A stretch of 8,970 bases of DNA from Pseudomonadota bacterium (GCA_023393655.1 JAEWKP010000094.1:1-8970), one strand, 5' to 3'. Positions 1 through 6,998 are shown, numbered from the stretch's first letter. Numbers and translations: made by a program. Notes: a model not told the origin generated them from the letters alone.

Positions 1-1271
1 TCGCAGCGCCGTTCGAGTTCGGCGATGACATCCGCCGCGATATTGTCCTCAACCGTCTGGTGATAGGGCGTGACGTCGCGGCCGGCGCCGCCATAGAGAT
101 TGCGCCGACGCACCTCCAGCGGGTCGAGCCCCGTCGCATAGGCGACCTCCTCGATGAAGCGCTCGGCCCCGACCATGCCTTGCGGCCCGCCGAAGCCGCG
201 GAAGGCGGTGTTCGAGCAGGTGTGGGTGAAGAGCGGCTCCGAGCGGGCGCGTACCGCAGGATAGAAATAGCAATTGTCCATGTGGAACAGGGCGCGATCG
301 GTCACCGGCCCCGAGAGATCGGCATTCCAGCCGCAGCGCGCTGCATAGACCGCGTCGAGCGCATGGATGCGGCCCTCGTCGTCGAAGCCGATCTCGTAAT
401 CGCAGACGAAATCATGGCGCTTGCCGGTCATCGCCATGTCGTCGTCGCGGTCGGGGCGCAGCTTCACCGGGCGCTTCAGCTTGCGGGCAGCGATGGCTGC
501 CACGCAGGCGAAGAGATTGGCCTGCGTCTCCTTGCCGCCGAAGCCGCCGCCCATGCGACGGACCTCGACGGTGATCGCATGCGAGCCGACGCCGAGTACG
601 GCCGCGACCATGTGCTGGACCTCGCTCGGATGCTGGGTAGAGACCAGTACGGCCATGTCCTCGTCCTCGCCGGGGATGGCGAGCGCGATCTGGCTTTCAA
701 GGTAGAAATGCTCCTGCCCGCCGATCACCATCGAGCCCTTCAGCCGGCGCGGGCTCGTGGACAGGGCAGACGCGACATCGCCGCGCTCCAGCTTGAGCGG
801 GGCGGTGACGAGCTTGCCGCCGGCTTCGCGCGCGGCGGCGATGTCGATCAGCGGTGCCTGTTCGGCGTATTCGGCCTTGGCTTGCGTCGCAGCATGGCGC
901 GCCTGCTCGCGCGTCTCGGCTACGACAGCGAAGAGCGGCTGGTCGTGGAACAGAATGGTTTCAATCGCGAAGACCGGCTCGTCATGGAGATGCGTCGAGG
1001 AGATGTCGTTGGCTCCGGGCACGTCGGCTGCCGTCAGCACGGCAACGACACCCGGCGCCGCGCGCACCGCTTCCAGATCGAGCGAGAGCAACCGGCCATG
1101 GGCGATCGTGCTCGTGCCGAGATAGGCGTGCAGCAGACCTTCGGGCGCAGCGATGTCGTCGATATAGAGCGCCTCGCCCGCAACGTGTTTGGGCGCGGAA
1201 TCATGGATGCGGGAGCTGCCGACGGGGCCGCTCTCCAGTCCGATATCGAGCTTGCGGCGCGCGTCAGCCAT
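1..1271 (-). CDS. xdhB: Xanthine dehydrogenase, molybdenum-binding large subunit (XdhB), partial: C-terminus beyond the left edge
   Basis: This is the molybdopterin subunit of the bacterial XdhAB enzyme, which oxidises hypoxanthine and xanthine to urate in the cytoplasm. Seen: 423 codons stay open from ATG at 1271 to the left edge, so roughly the second half of a usual 770-790-residue protein is missing. Active-site residues known from bovine xanthine oxidase are present with the same spacing: Gln213 in STQHP (bovine Gln767), Glu248 ending GGGFGGKE (Glu802), Arg326 in DRALFHMDN (Arg880), and Arg358 and Phe360 in AFRGFGGPQ (Arg912, Phe914). The catalytic base Glu (bovine 1261) would lie outside the window. 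The start lies 8 bases inside the end of xdhA and has a GGAGG at 1278-1282 with 6-base spacing, so translational coupling is likely. An xdhC insertion chaperone gene often follows; it would be off the left edge. Confidence 0.96.
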   Translation of the reverse strand, partial: MADARRKLDIGLESGPVGSSRIHDSAPKHVAGEALYIDDIAAPEGLLHAYLGTSTIAHGRLLSLDLEAVRAAPGVVAVLTAADVPGANDISSTHLHDEPVFAIETILFHDQPLFAVVAETREQARHAATQAKAEYAEQAPLIDIAAAREAGGKLVTAPLKLERGDVASALSTSPRRLKGSMVIGGQEHFYLESQIALAIPGEDEDMAVLVSTQHPSEVQHMVAAVLGVGSHAITVEVRRMGGGFGGKETQANLFACVAAIAARKLKRPVKLRPDRDDDMAMTGKRHDFVCDYEIGFDDEGRIHALDAVYAARCGWNADLSGPVTDRALFHMDNCYFYPAVRARSEPLFTHTCSNTAFRGFGGPQGMVGAERFIEEVAYATGLDPLEVRRRNLYGGAGRDVTPYHQTVEDNIAADVIAELERRC

Positions 1272-2754
1272 GGGCGGCCTCCGCCAGCAGGCCGGCGACC
1301 CGCGTCTGCGTCTGCACTTGCGTCGTCTCGATCTGGAAGCGGCGCAGCAGGTTGCCGGCGATCGTCAGGCGATAATGCGCCGAGGCGCGCATGTCGTCGA
1401 GCGGCGTGAAATCCCGCGACAGTGCGGTCACGGCGGCTGTGACGGCCGCTTCGTTCCAGCGCTGGCCGACGAGCGCTGCTTCGGCCGCGGCCGCGCGCTT
1501 CGGAATCCCGGCCATGCCGCCATAGGCGAGGCGGGCTTCGCTGACCCGCCCATCGCTGCCGAGCGTCAGCCGGAAGGCGCCGCAGACGGCGGAAATGTCT
1601 TCATCGAAGCGCTTCGAGACCTTCGAGGCATGGAACAGCACGCTGTCCGCCAGCTTCGGCACGAGCACGGCTTCAACGAACTCGCCGGGGCGCCGGTCCT
1701 GTTTGCGATATTCGATGAAGAAGCTTTCGAGCGGGATGCTGCGGCGTTCGATATCGGCCTCGGAGCGTCGAGCCAGCACCAGCGTCGCATCGAGCGCGAT
1801 CAAAGCCGGCGGCAGGTCGCCGATCGGCGAGCCGTTGGCGATGTTGCCGCCGATCGTGCCGGCATTGCGCACCTGCTCGCCACCGAAGCGGCGCATCAAT
1901 TCGTCGAGCTGCGGGGAGAGGGCAGCCAGCGCGGTGCGGACGTCGATATGACCAGCCATCGCACCGAAGCGCAGATGGTCGCCCTCGTCGGTGATGGCGC
2001 GCAGGGCCTCGATCCGCCCGAGAGAAATCACCGGATCGAGGCGCTTCATCGCCTTGGTGACCCATAAGCCCACATCGGTCGCGCCGGCGACGAGCGTCGC
2101 CTGCGGATAAGCCGCGACGAGTTCGGCCAGCGCTTCGATCGTCGCAGGCGCATAGAAGCGGCCGCCATCGCCTTGCAGGGAGAGCGTCTCGGTATCGTTC
2201 AGCGTCGCGAGCCGGGCCGCCACGGCCTCCCGTTCCAGCAGGAACCGATCCGCCTCGCGCGGCGCGATCTCGTCCATGCGACGGCCGGCGGCGATGATCG
2301 GCTCGTAGCCGGTGCAGCGGCAGAGATTGCCGGCGAGCGCATCCTCGATGCGGCACAAACTGGGTTCCGCCTCGTTGAGCCTGAGCGCCATGAGCGACAT
2401 CACGAAGCCCGGCGTGCAGAAGCCGCATTGCGAGCCGTGGCATTCCACCATCGCCTGCTGGACTGGATGCAGGGCGCCATCCGCGCCCTTCAGGTGCTCG
2501 ACGGTGAGAAGCTGGCAGCCGTCCAGCGTCGGCAGGAAGCGGATGCAGGCATTGATCGCCTCGTAGCGCAGCTGTCCGCGGTCGAGCCGGCCGACGACGA
2601 CAGTACAGGCGCCGCAATCGCCTTCGGCGCAACCTTCCTTGGTGCCGGTCATGCGCCGGTCGAGGCGCAGCCAGTCGAGCACGGTGAGCGTCGGATCGCA
2701 GCGGTCGAGTTCGACCAGTCTGTCGCCGAGCAGGAAGCGCAAGCTCTCACGCAT
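1264..2754 (-). CDS. xdhA: Xanthine dehydrogenase, iron-sulfur/FAD small subunit (XdhA)
   Basis: This subunit carries electrons from the molybdenum site of XdhB through two [2Fe-2S] clusters to FAD and then NAD+. Seen in 496 residues: a plant-type ferredoxin domain (about 1-85) with cysteines 42, 47, 50 and 70; a helical [2Fe-2S] domain (about 85-165) with Cys110, Cys113, Cys145 and Cys147 in CGFC and CRC; a FAD-binding domain (about 195-370) with AGATDVGLW at 223-231 and RNAGTIGGNIANGSPIGD at 296-313; and a CO-dehydrogenase flavoprotein C-terminal domain (about 380-490). All eight cluster cysteines are present, so it looks intact. The ATG at 2754 has GGAG at 2763-2766, 8 bases upstream. It overlaps xdhB by 8 bases and is the first gene of this operon, divergent from guaD. 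Its order and domains match split bacterial XDH rather than the single-chain eukaryotic form. Confidence 0.96.
   Translation of the reverse strand: MRESLRFLLGDRLVELDRCDPTLTVLDWLRLDRRMTGTKEGCAEGDCGACTVVVGRLDRGQLRYEAINACIRFLPTLDGCQLLTVEHLKGADGALHPVQQAMVECHGSQCGFCTPGFVMSLMALRLNEAEPSLCRIEDALAGNLCRCTGYEPIIAAGRRMDEIAPREADRFLLEREAVAARLATLNDTETLSLQGDGGRFYAPATIEALAELVAAYPQATLVAGATDVGLWVTKAMKRLDPVISLGRIEALRAITDEGDHLRFGAMAGHIDVRTALAALSPQLDELMRRFGGEQVRNAGTIGGNIANGSPIGDLPPALIALDATLVLARRSEADIERRSIPLESFFIEYRKQDRRPGEFVEAVLVPKLADSVLFHASKVSKRFDEDISAVCGAFRLTLGSDGRVSEARLAYGGMAGIPKRAAAAEAALVGQRWNEAAVTAAVTALSRDFTPLDDMRASAHYRLTIAGNLLRRFQIETTQVQTQTRVAGLLAEAAHG
1278..1282 (-). promoter_or_regulatory. Ribosome binding site of xdhB inside the xdhA coding end
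   Basis: GGAGG on the minus strand lies 6 bases before the xdhB ATG and within the last codons of xdhA. It fixes the xdhB start and implies that ribosomes ending xdhA can restart on xdhB, keeping the two subunits in balance. Confidence 0.75.
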
Positions 2755-2853
2755 CCCTCTCGCTCCACTCGGATCGCCATTTCATGCCCGCAGATTAGGC
2801 ACGATCCGGCCTTGGCCGGAAGCTTCGATTTGGTGCAGATGTGATGTGGAATT
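2755..2853. promoter_or_regulatory. Divergent control region between xdhA and guaD
   Basis: These 99 bases separate two divergent units of the same pathway, so both promoters must lie here or extend into the gene starts. I see no clear -35/-10 pair on either strand. The one distinct signal is the dyad at 2805-2820. The placement suggests one regulator acting on both directions; that is inference. Confidence 0.55.
2805..2820. promoter_or_regulatory. Perfect 16-base dyad (candidate operator)
   Basis: TCCGGCC and GGCCGGA are exact inverted arms of 7 bases around a central TT. It sits near the middle of the xdhA-guaD gap, 50 bases from the xdhA start and 33 from the guaD start. It may be an operator for a purine-responsive repressor or activator, or a hairpin in the guaD leader. 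High GC content makes chance short dyads more likely, so the role is unproven. Confidence 0.4.
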
Positions 2854-4197
2854 GTGCCGGAGCTGCCCGACTTGACCACCTCCACTCCATTGCGCGCCCT
2901 GCGCGGCCGCCTGCTCTGGTTCGTCGATGATCCGCAGACGGCAGGCGAGGCCGCGCATCGCTATGTCGCGGACGGGTTGCTGGTCATCGAGAACGGGCTG
3001 GTCAAGGCGGCGGGCGAGGCGCGGGACTTGCTGCGGACGCTGCCGGTGGATGCCGAGATCGTCGACCATCGCCCGCATCTGATCATGCCGGGCTTCATCG
3101 ACGCCCATATCCACATGCCGCAGACGCAGGTGGTCGCCTCCTATGGCGCCCAGCTCATGGAATGGCTGAACAAATACACCTTCGTCGAGGAGCAGAAGCT
3201 GGCGCAGCAGGGCCATGCCGAGAAGCTCTCGCGCTTCTTTCTCGATGAGCTCCTGGCCAGCGGCACCACCACGGCGGCGGTCTATTGCTCGGTGCATCCG
3301 CAATCGGCCGAGGCGTTCTTCGCGGAATCGCAGCGGCGCAACACCCGCATGATCGCCGGCAAGGTGATGATCGACCGCAACGCCCCGGCGGCGCTGACCG
3401 ACACGGCCGAGAGCGGCTATCGCGATTCGAAGTCGCTGATCGCCCGCTGGCACGGCAAGGGCCGACAGCTCTACGCGATCACGCCGCGCTTCGCGATCAC
3501 CTCGACGCCGGAGCAGATGGCGGCGGCCGGGCGGCTGGCGGCCGAGCATCCCGACTGCCACGTCCAGACCCATATCAACGAGAACCGGGCCGAGATCGCC
3601 CTGGCCCGCGCGCTTTATCCCGAGGCGGCCGACTATGCCGATATCTACCGGCGCTACGGCCTGCTCGGCCCCCGGAGCCTGATGGGCCATTGCATCCACA
3701 TGACCCACAATGAATGGCAGGCCTTTGCCGAGACCGGCGCCGTCGCGGTCTTCTGCCCGACTTCGAACCTGTTCCTCGGTTCGGGGCTGTTCGACTGGGC
3801 CCATGCAAGGCAGCGCGGCGTCAAGGTCGCGGTCGCGACCGATATCGGCGGCGGCACCTCCTATTCGATGCTGCGGACCATGGCCGAGGCCTACAAGGTG
3901 CTGCAGCTTCAAGGGCAAAGCCTGTCGGCTTTGGACGCCCTGCATGCGATCACGCGCGGCAATGCGGTGGCGCTCGGCCTCGACGCTTGGATCGGAAGCT
4001 TCGAGCCGGGCCGCGAGGCGGATGTCGTCGTACTCGATACGGGCGCGACGCGGGCGATGGCGCATCGCCTGGAGACGGTGCGCGATCTCGCGGAGGAGCT
4101 CTTCGTGCTCGTCACGCTGGGCGACGAGCGCAACGTCGTCGCGACCTATGTGACGGGGGAGCTGGCCGCCGGCGCGTCATTCTCGGGTGGCGTTTAG
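2854..4197 (+). CDS. guaD: Guanine deaminase
   Basis: This zinc enzyme of the amidohydrolase superfamily converts guanine to xanthine and ammonia (EC 3.5.4.3), feeding the xanthine dehydrogenase encoded next door. Seen in 447 residues, the usual family length: PGFIDAHIHMPQ with zinc ligands His85 and His87; Arg212 in TPRF, expected to contact guanine; THINEN with His240 and catalytic Glu243; GHCIHM with His279; CPTSNLFLGSG at 301-311; and ATDIGGG with Asp330. These match the metal and catalytic set of human guanine deaminase almost residue for residue, so specificity for guanine rather than other aminopurines or triazines is well supported. The start is uncertain: GTG at 2854 has only a weak TGGA 3 bases upstream, while an in-frame TTG at 2872 has GGAG at 2859-2862 with 9-base spacing. 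An in-frame stop at 2842 rules out anything further upstream. It converges with dat. Confidence 0.95.
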   Translation: MPELPDLTTSTPLRALRGRLLWFVDDPQTAGEAAHRYVADGLLVIENGLVKAAGEARDLLRTLPVDAEIVDHRPHLIMPGFIDAHIHMPQTQVVASYGAQLMEWLNKYTFVEEQKLAQQGHAEKLSRFFLDELLASGTTTAAVYCSVHPQSAEAFFAESQRRNTRMIAGKVMIDRNAPAALTDTAESGYRDSKSLIARWHGKGRQLYAITPRFAITSTPEQMAAAGRLAAEHPDCHVQTHINENRAEIALARALYPEAADYADIYRRYGLLGPRSLMGHCIHMTHNEWQAFAETGAVAVFCPTSNLFLGSGLFDWAHARQRGVKVAVATDIGGGTSYSMLRTMAEAYKVLQLQGQSLSALDALHAITRGNAVALGLDAWIGSFEPGREADVVVLDTGATRAMAHRLETVRDLAEELFVLVTLGDERNVVATYVTGELAAGASFSGGV

Positions 4198-4204
4198 CGC
4201 CATC

Positions 4205-4297
4205 CGTCATGGTCGGGCTTGTCCCGACCATCCACGTCTTCGCTCGTCAAAAGCAGCGTTCAAGACGTGGATGCTCGCCACAAGGGCGAGCATGACG
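4205..4297. repeat. Compact three-hairpin intergenic repeat element
   Basis: Between the convergent ends of guaD and dat lie three strong inverted repeats: ATGGTCGGG/CCCGACCAT (4209-4217 and 4223-4231), TCCACGTCTT/AAGACGTGGA (4231-4240 and 4262-4271) and ATGCTCGCC/GGCGAGCAT (4271-4279 and 4285-4293). In addition CGTCAT at 4205-4210 pairs with ATGACG at 4292-4297, closing the whole into a cloverleaf-like shape; that closing stem competes with the outer bases of hairpins 1 and 3. From memory, near-identical segments recur in gaps between genes of Hyphomicrobiales genomes, so I read it as a REP-like dispersed repeat. In this position it could also act as a two-way terminator. Copy number here cannot be seen from one window. 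Confidence 0.75.
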
Positions 4298-4317
4298 TTG
4301 AGTGTCTGCGTAGGAAA

Positions 4318-5175
4318 TCAGCCCAGCACGCCGCCCTTGCGGGCGTAGTCGATATAGATCTCGCGCAGGCGCTGCGCGGTCGGGCCGGGCGCGCCGTTAT
4401 GGATCGTGTGGCCGTTGATCGAGGTCACCGGCATGACGAGGCTGGTCGCGGAGGTGATGAAGGCCTCCTCGGCGTCGAGCGCCTCTTCCAGCGTGAACTC
4501 GCGCTCCTCGAAGGTGAAGCCGGATTCCGCGAGATAGGCCAGAACCGCCTTGCGGGTGATGCCCGGCAGAACCTTGTTCGAGAGCGGACGCGAGATCAGC
4601 GTCTTGCCCTTGACGATCCAGGCGGTAGAGGAGGCGCCCTCGGTCACCACGCCGTCCTCGACGAGCCAGGCTTCCTGTGCGCCGCTTTCGAGCGCGAATT
4701 GCTTGGCGAGCACCGGGGCGAGCAGGTTGACGCTCTTGATGTCGCGGCGCGCCCAGCGCAGGTCCGGCGTCGAGACGACCTTGATCCCGGTCTTGGCGCC
4801 CGGCGCATTCACGAAATTGCGGGCCTGGGTGAACATCACCAGGGTCGGCTGGACATCCTTCGGGAAGGGAAAGTCACGATCGGAGGCGCCGCGCGAGACC
4901 TGCAGGTAGATGCCGCCCTCGTCGAGAGCGTTGCGCTTGATCAGCTCCTCGTGGATCGCGACGAGCTCGGCCTTCGACCAGGGCAGGCTGAGGCGGATTT
5001 CGCCGCAGGAGCGCTCGAGTCGGGCGAGATGTGCCTCGCAATCGACGAGCTTGCCGCCGATCACGGCCGAAACCTCGTAGATGCCGTCGCCGAAGATGAA
5101 GCCGCGGTCGAAAACGGAGATCCTGGCCTCTTCCTCGGGAAGATAGGCGCCATTGACGTAGACGATGCGGCTCAT
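4318..5175 (-). CDS. dat: Class IV PLP aminotransferase, D-amino-acid transaminase type
   Basis: The family moves the amino group of D-amino acids such as D-alanine to 2-oxoglutarate or another keto acid, using PLP in the cytoplasm. Seen in 285 residues, a typical length: Tyr33 in GDGIYEV, the PLP lysine Lys147 in RRDIKSVNLL, Glu179 in VTEGASS (contacts the pyridine nitrogen), LPGITRK (phosphate binding) and TSATS near the C-terminus. Trp141 just before the lysine and DIKS are also found in Bacillus D-AAT, favouring this branch over branched-chain aminotransferase or 4-amino-4-deoxychorismate lyase. Odd: the canonical RxH carboxylate motif (Arg98, His100 in the Bacillus enzyme) reads Arg100-Asp101-Phe102, so the histidine is replaced by Phe. 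Substrate range may differ, and some non-canonical relatives accept (R)-amines. The ATG at 5175 has no good Shine-Dalgarno. oppA lies 110 bases upstream on the same strand. Confidence 0.85.
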   Translation of the reverse strand: MSRIVYVNGAYLPEEEARISVFDRGFIFGDGIYEVSAVIGGKLVDCEAHLARLERSCGEIRLSLPWSKAELVAIHEELIKRNALDEGGIYLQVSRGASDRDFPFPKDVQPTLVMFTQARNFVNAPGAKTGIKVVSTPDLRWARRDIKSVNLLAPVLAKQFALESGAQEAWLVEDGVVTEGASSTAWIVKGKTLISRPLSNKVLPGITRKAVLAYLAESGFTFEEREFTLEEALDAEEAFITSATSLVMPVTSINGHTIHNGAPGPTAQRLREIYIDYARKGGVLG

Positions 5176-5194
5176 CGATGCGGACTCGCTGATT

Positions 5195-5230
5195 GGAAGG
5201 GAACGCGGGTCCTTCCTAGCGAAGCTTCGC
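5195..5230. promoter_or_regulatory. Two adjacent dyads in the dat leader
   Basis: GCGAAGCTTCGC (5219-5230) is a perfect 12-base palindrome. Two bases away lie inverted 6-base arms GGAAGG/CCTTCC (5195-5200 and 5211-5216, 10-base loop). Both sit 20-55 bases upstream of the dat ATG. They could be an operator pair, or a leader hairpin that hides the only SD-like AGGAAGG in the region. The function is inferred from position only. Confidence 0.4.
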
Positions 5231-5258
5231 GCCGGTTGCGAGCCTCAAGGCGGGGAAA

Positions 5259-5283
5259 CGGCCCGGCGTCTGGTGCAGGGCCG
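5259..5283 (-). terminator. Terminator-like hairpin directly after oppA
   Basis: Read on the minus strand, CGGCCC (5283-5278) and GGGCCG (5264-5259) form a 6-base GC stem with a 13-base loop, followed by TTT and then CCCC. It begins 2 bases after the oppA TGA. The T run is short, so termination may be partial. If it works, it would separate oppA from dat. Confidence 0.5.
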
Positions 5284-5285
5284 GT

Positions 5286-6881
5286 TCAGGCCTTCAGGCT
5301 CAGGAACCGCGTCGGGATCGCGCCGCGCAGGTTCTGCTCGAAGCCGGTCAGCTTTGGCGACACCAGGTTCTTGGTCGAGTAGTGCAGCACCGGAATCCAA
5401 GGCTCGTCGCGGATGACGATGCTGTCGGCCTCGCGCAAGATCGCGGCGCGCCGGGCGATGTCGAGTTCCGCGGTTGCGAGCTTCATCAGCGCGTCGAATT
5501 GCGGATTGCTGTACTTGCCGATGTTGAAGCCGGCATTGTCGCTCTCGAACAGGAACAGGAAATTCTGCGGGTCGGAATAGTCGCCGATCCAGCCGTAGCG
5601 GGCGACGTCGAAATCGCCACCATCGCGCAGATAGGCGAAATGCGTGCGGAAATCGGTCTGGACAAAGCGCGTCTCGACGCCGATGGCGCGCCACTGCTCC
5701 GCGATCGCTTCGGCGGTATGGCGATTGTTGTCGGTGGTGTTGAAGCGGAATTCGACCTGGAGCGGGATGCCGCCGAAGCCGGCCGAGGCGAGCAGGCGCT
5801 TGGCCTCGTCCTCGCGTTCGAGCACCGAGGCGTAGCGGAAATCGAGCTCAGCGCGCTCACCGTAATTGCCGATATGCGGCGGGATCACGCCATAGGCCGG
5901 CAGCATCGTGCCGCCCCAAATCCGGTCGGCGATGAATTCGCGGTCGATCTGCAGCGACAGTGCCCGCCTGACGCGCTCGTCGTCGAAGGGCGGCTTGGCG
6001 CTGTTGATGATCAGGAAATAGGTCGCGAGATAGGGGCCGATCCGGACCTGATCGCCGAGCTTTTCCTTCAGGCTCTTGAACTGGTCGGCCGGGATATCGG
6101 TTGTGAGGTGCAACTCGCCGGCCTGGAAGCGCCGCACCGCCGCTGCGAGGTCGGACGCCGGATAGAAGATCACCGTATCGATCTTCACCTCGGCGGCCGC
6201 GTGGAAATGCGGGTTGCGGTCGAGCCGGATATGCGAGTTCGGCGCCAGCTCCCTGAGCGTATAGGGGCCGTTGGTGATCCAGTTCTCCGGCCGCTCGGGC
6301 TCCTGCGCCGCCTTGGCCACGCTGGGTGGATGCACGGGCAGGGCGCTCTGATGGGTCAGGAGTTCCAGCAGATAGGGCGTCGGCTGCTCCAGCGCGATTT
6401 CCAGCGTGCTCTCGTCGGGAGCGGTGACGCCGAGCGTTTCGAGCGAGGAGCCAGCAGCGGCCTTGTGGATCGCCTCGGCATTGCGGATCGGGAAGAGCAG
6501 GTTGGCATATTTGGCGCCGGTCTCGGGATTGACGATGCGCCGGAAGGAATAGACGAAATCCGAGGCCCTGACCGGGTCGCCATTCGACCATTTCGCATTG
6601 CCGCGCAGCTTGAAGCGCCAGCTCCTGCCGTCCGGGTTCATCGTCCAGCTCTCGGCGACGCCGGGCACGACCTCGCCCTTCATGTCGTGGATGACGAGGC
6701 CCTCGCGCAGGTCGCGCAGCAGATGGGCTTCGGCGACGGTGGAGGTCTTGTGCGGATCGAGTGTCTCGGGATCGCCGTCATTTCCCCGGTGGAAGACGAT
6801 GCGGCCCTGGGCTGCTGCGCGGGTCGCGGCCAGGATGGCGGCGAAGGCCAAAGGGGCATGGCGGCGCGTGACGTCGAGCAT
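5286..6881 (-). CDS. oppA: Periplasmic oligopeptide-binding protein, OppA/MppA type (SBP family 5)
   Basis: This is the solute-binding part of a peptide ABC transporter, capturing short peptides in the periplasm. Seen in 531 residues: an N-terminal export signal (about 1-25, RR then an Ala-rich stretch ending AAA before Gln25; no lipobox Cys); the family 5 opening GNDGDPETLDPHK at 33-45; NGPYTL at 204-209; and DFDVARYGWIGDY at 423-435. In the last, Arg428 and Asp434 match Arg413 and Asp419 of Salmonella OppA, which bind the peptide C- and N-termini, with identical spacing. This makes a true peptide binder likelier than a nickel, haem or sugar binder of the same family; a murein-tripeptide (MppA-like) role is also possible. 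The start is supported by AAGGGAGG at 6887-6894, 5 bases before ATG. No permease or ATPase genes are in the window. The signal core is short and broken by Arg21, so the cleavage site is approximate. Confidence 0.88.
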   Translation of the reverse strand: MLDVTRRHAPLAFAAILAATRAAAQGRIVFHRGNDGDPETLDPHKTSTVAEAHLLRDLREGLVIHDMKGEVVPGVAESWTMNPDGRSWRFKLRGNAKWSNGDPVRASDFVYSFRRIVNPETGAKYANLLFPIRNAEAIHKAAAGSSLETLGVTAPDESTLEIALEQPTPYLLELLTHQSALPVHPPSVAKAAQEPERPENWITNGPYTLRELAPNSHIRLDRNPHFHAAAEVKIDTVIFYPASDLAAAVRRFQAGELHLTTDIPADQFKSLKEKLGDQVRIGPYLATYFLIINSAKPPFDDERVRRALSLQIDREFIADRIWGGTMLPAYGVIPPHIGNYGERAELDFRYASVLEREDEAKRLLASAGFGGIPLQVEFRFNTTDNNRHTAEAIAEQWRAIGVETRFVQTDFRTHFAYLRDGGDFDVARYGWIGDYSDPQNFLFLFESDNAGFNIGKYSNPQFDALMKLATAELDIARRAAILREADSIVIRDEPWIPVLHYSTKNLVSPKLTGFEQNLRGAIPTRFLSLKA

Positions 6882-6886
6882 GGCAA

Positions 6887-6894
6887 CCTCCCTT
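6887..6894 (-). promoter_or_regulatory. Strong ribosome binding site of oppA
   Basis: AAGGGAGG lies 5 bases before the oppA ATG and is the best Shine-Dalgarno sequence in the window. It fixes the start and suggests efficient translation, usual for abundant binding proteins. Confidence 0.8.
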
Positions 6895-6927
6895 AAGCCG
6901 GGCGTCGTTGCGAGCGATGCCCGACTT
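6895..6927 (-). promoter_or_regulatory. Hairpin abutting the oppA ribosome binding site
   Basis: On the minus strand AAGTCGGGC (6927-6919) pairs with GCCCGGCTT (6903-6895): nine pairs with one G-U wobble and a 15-base loop. The stem ends exactly where the Shine-Dalgarno begins. It may protect the 5' end of the message, present or restrict the binding site, or be a fragment of a dispersed repeat. No known riboswitch pattern is recognisable. Confidence 0.4.
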
Positions 6928-6963
6928 CAAGGGAAGTAGACCCTGTTGTGTTGAGTCTGCCAA

Positions 6964-6998
6964 GCGCGAAAACGACGACGTAGCCGCGGTTCTCGCGC
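6964..6998 (-). terminator. Hairpin downstream of the malic enzyme gene
   Basis: GCGCGAGAAC (6998-6989) and GTTTTCGCGC (6973-6964) form ten pairs with one G-U wobble around a 15-base loop, starting 27 bases after the malic enzyme stop. Position and stability fit a 3' end structure. No T run follows (TTGGCAG), so it is not a classic rho-independent terminator and may instead stabilise the 3' end or act with Rho. Confidence 0.45.

Noticed and set aside
60..1409. 449-residue open frame on the plus strand
   Set aside because: It lies antisense to xdhB, whose frame carries GGGFGGKE, DRALFHMDN and AFRGFGGPQ with the correct family spacing. The plus-strand product is a low-complexity Arg/Ala/Gly-rich shadow with no recognisable motif. 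xdhB is easy to miss because it has no stop inside the window.
1189..2844. Plus-strand frames of 292 and 223 residues opposite xdhA
   Set aside because: Antisense to xdhA, whose eight cluster cysteines and FAD motifs are intact; the plus-strand products have no family signature.
2782..4065. 427-residue open frame on the minus strand
   Set aside because: Antisense shadow of guaD, whose zinc ligands and catalytic residues are all in the plus frame.
4219..5382. 387-residue open frame on the plus strand
   Set aside because: It crosses the repeat element and runs antisense to dat; no motif is seen and dat is a complete family match.
5382..6896. 504-residue open frame on the plus strand
   Set aside because: It is almost completely antisense to oppA, which has a signal peptide, a strong Shine-Dalgarno and the peptide-binding Arg/Asp pair. 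Long antisense frames are expected in high-GC DNA with strong third-position bias.
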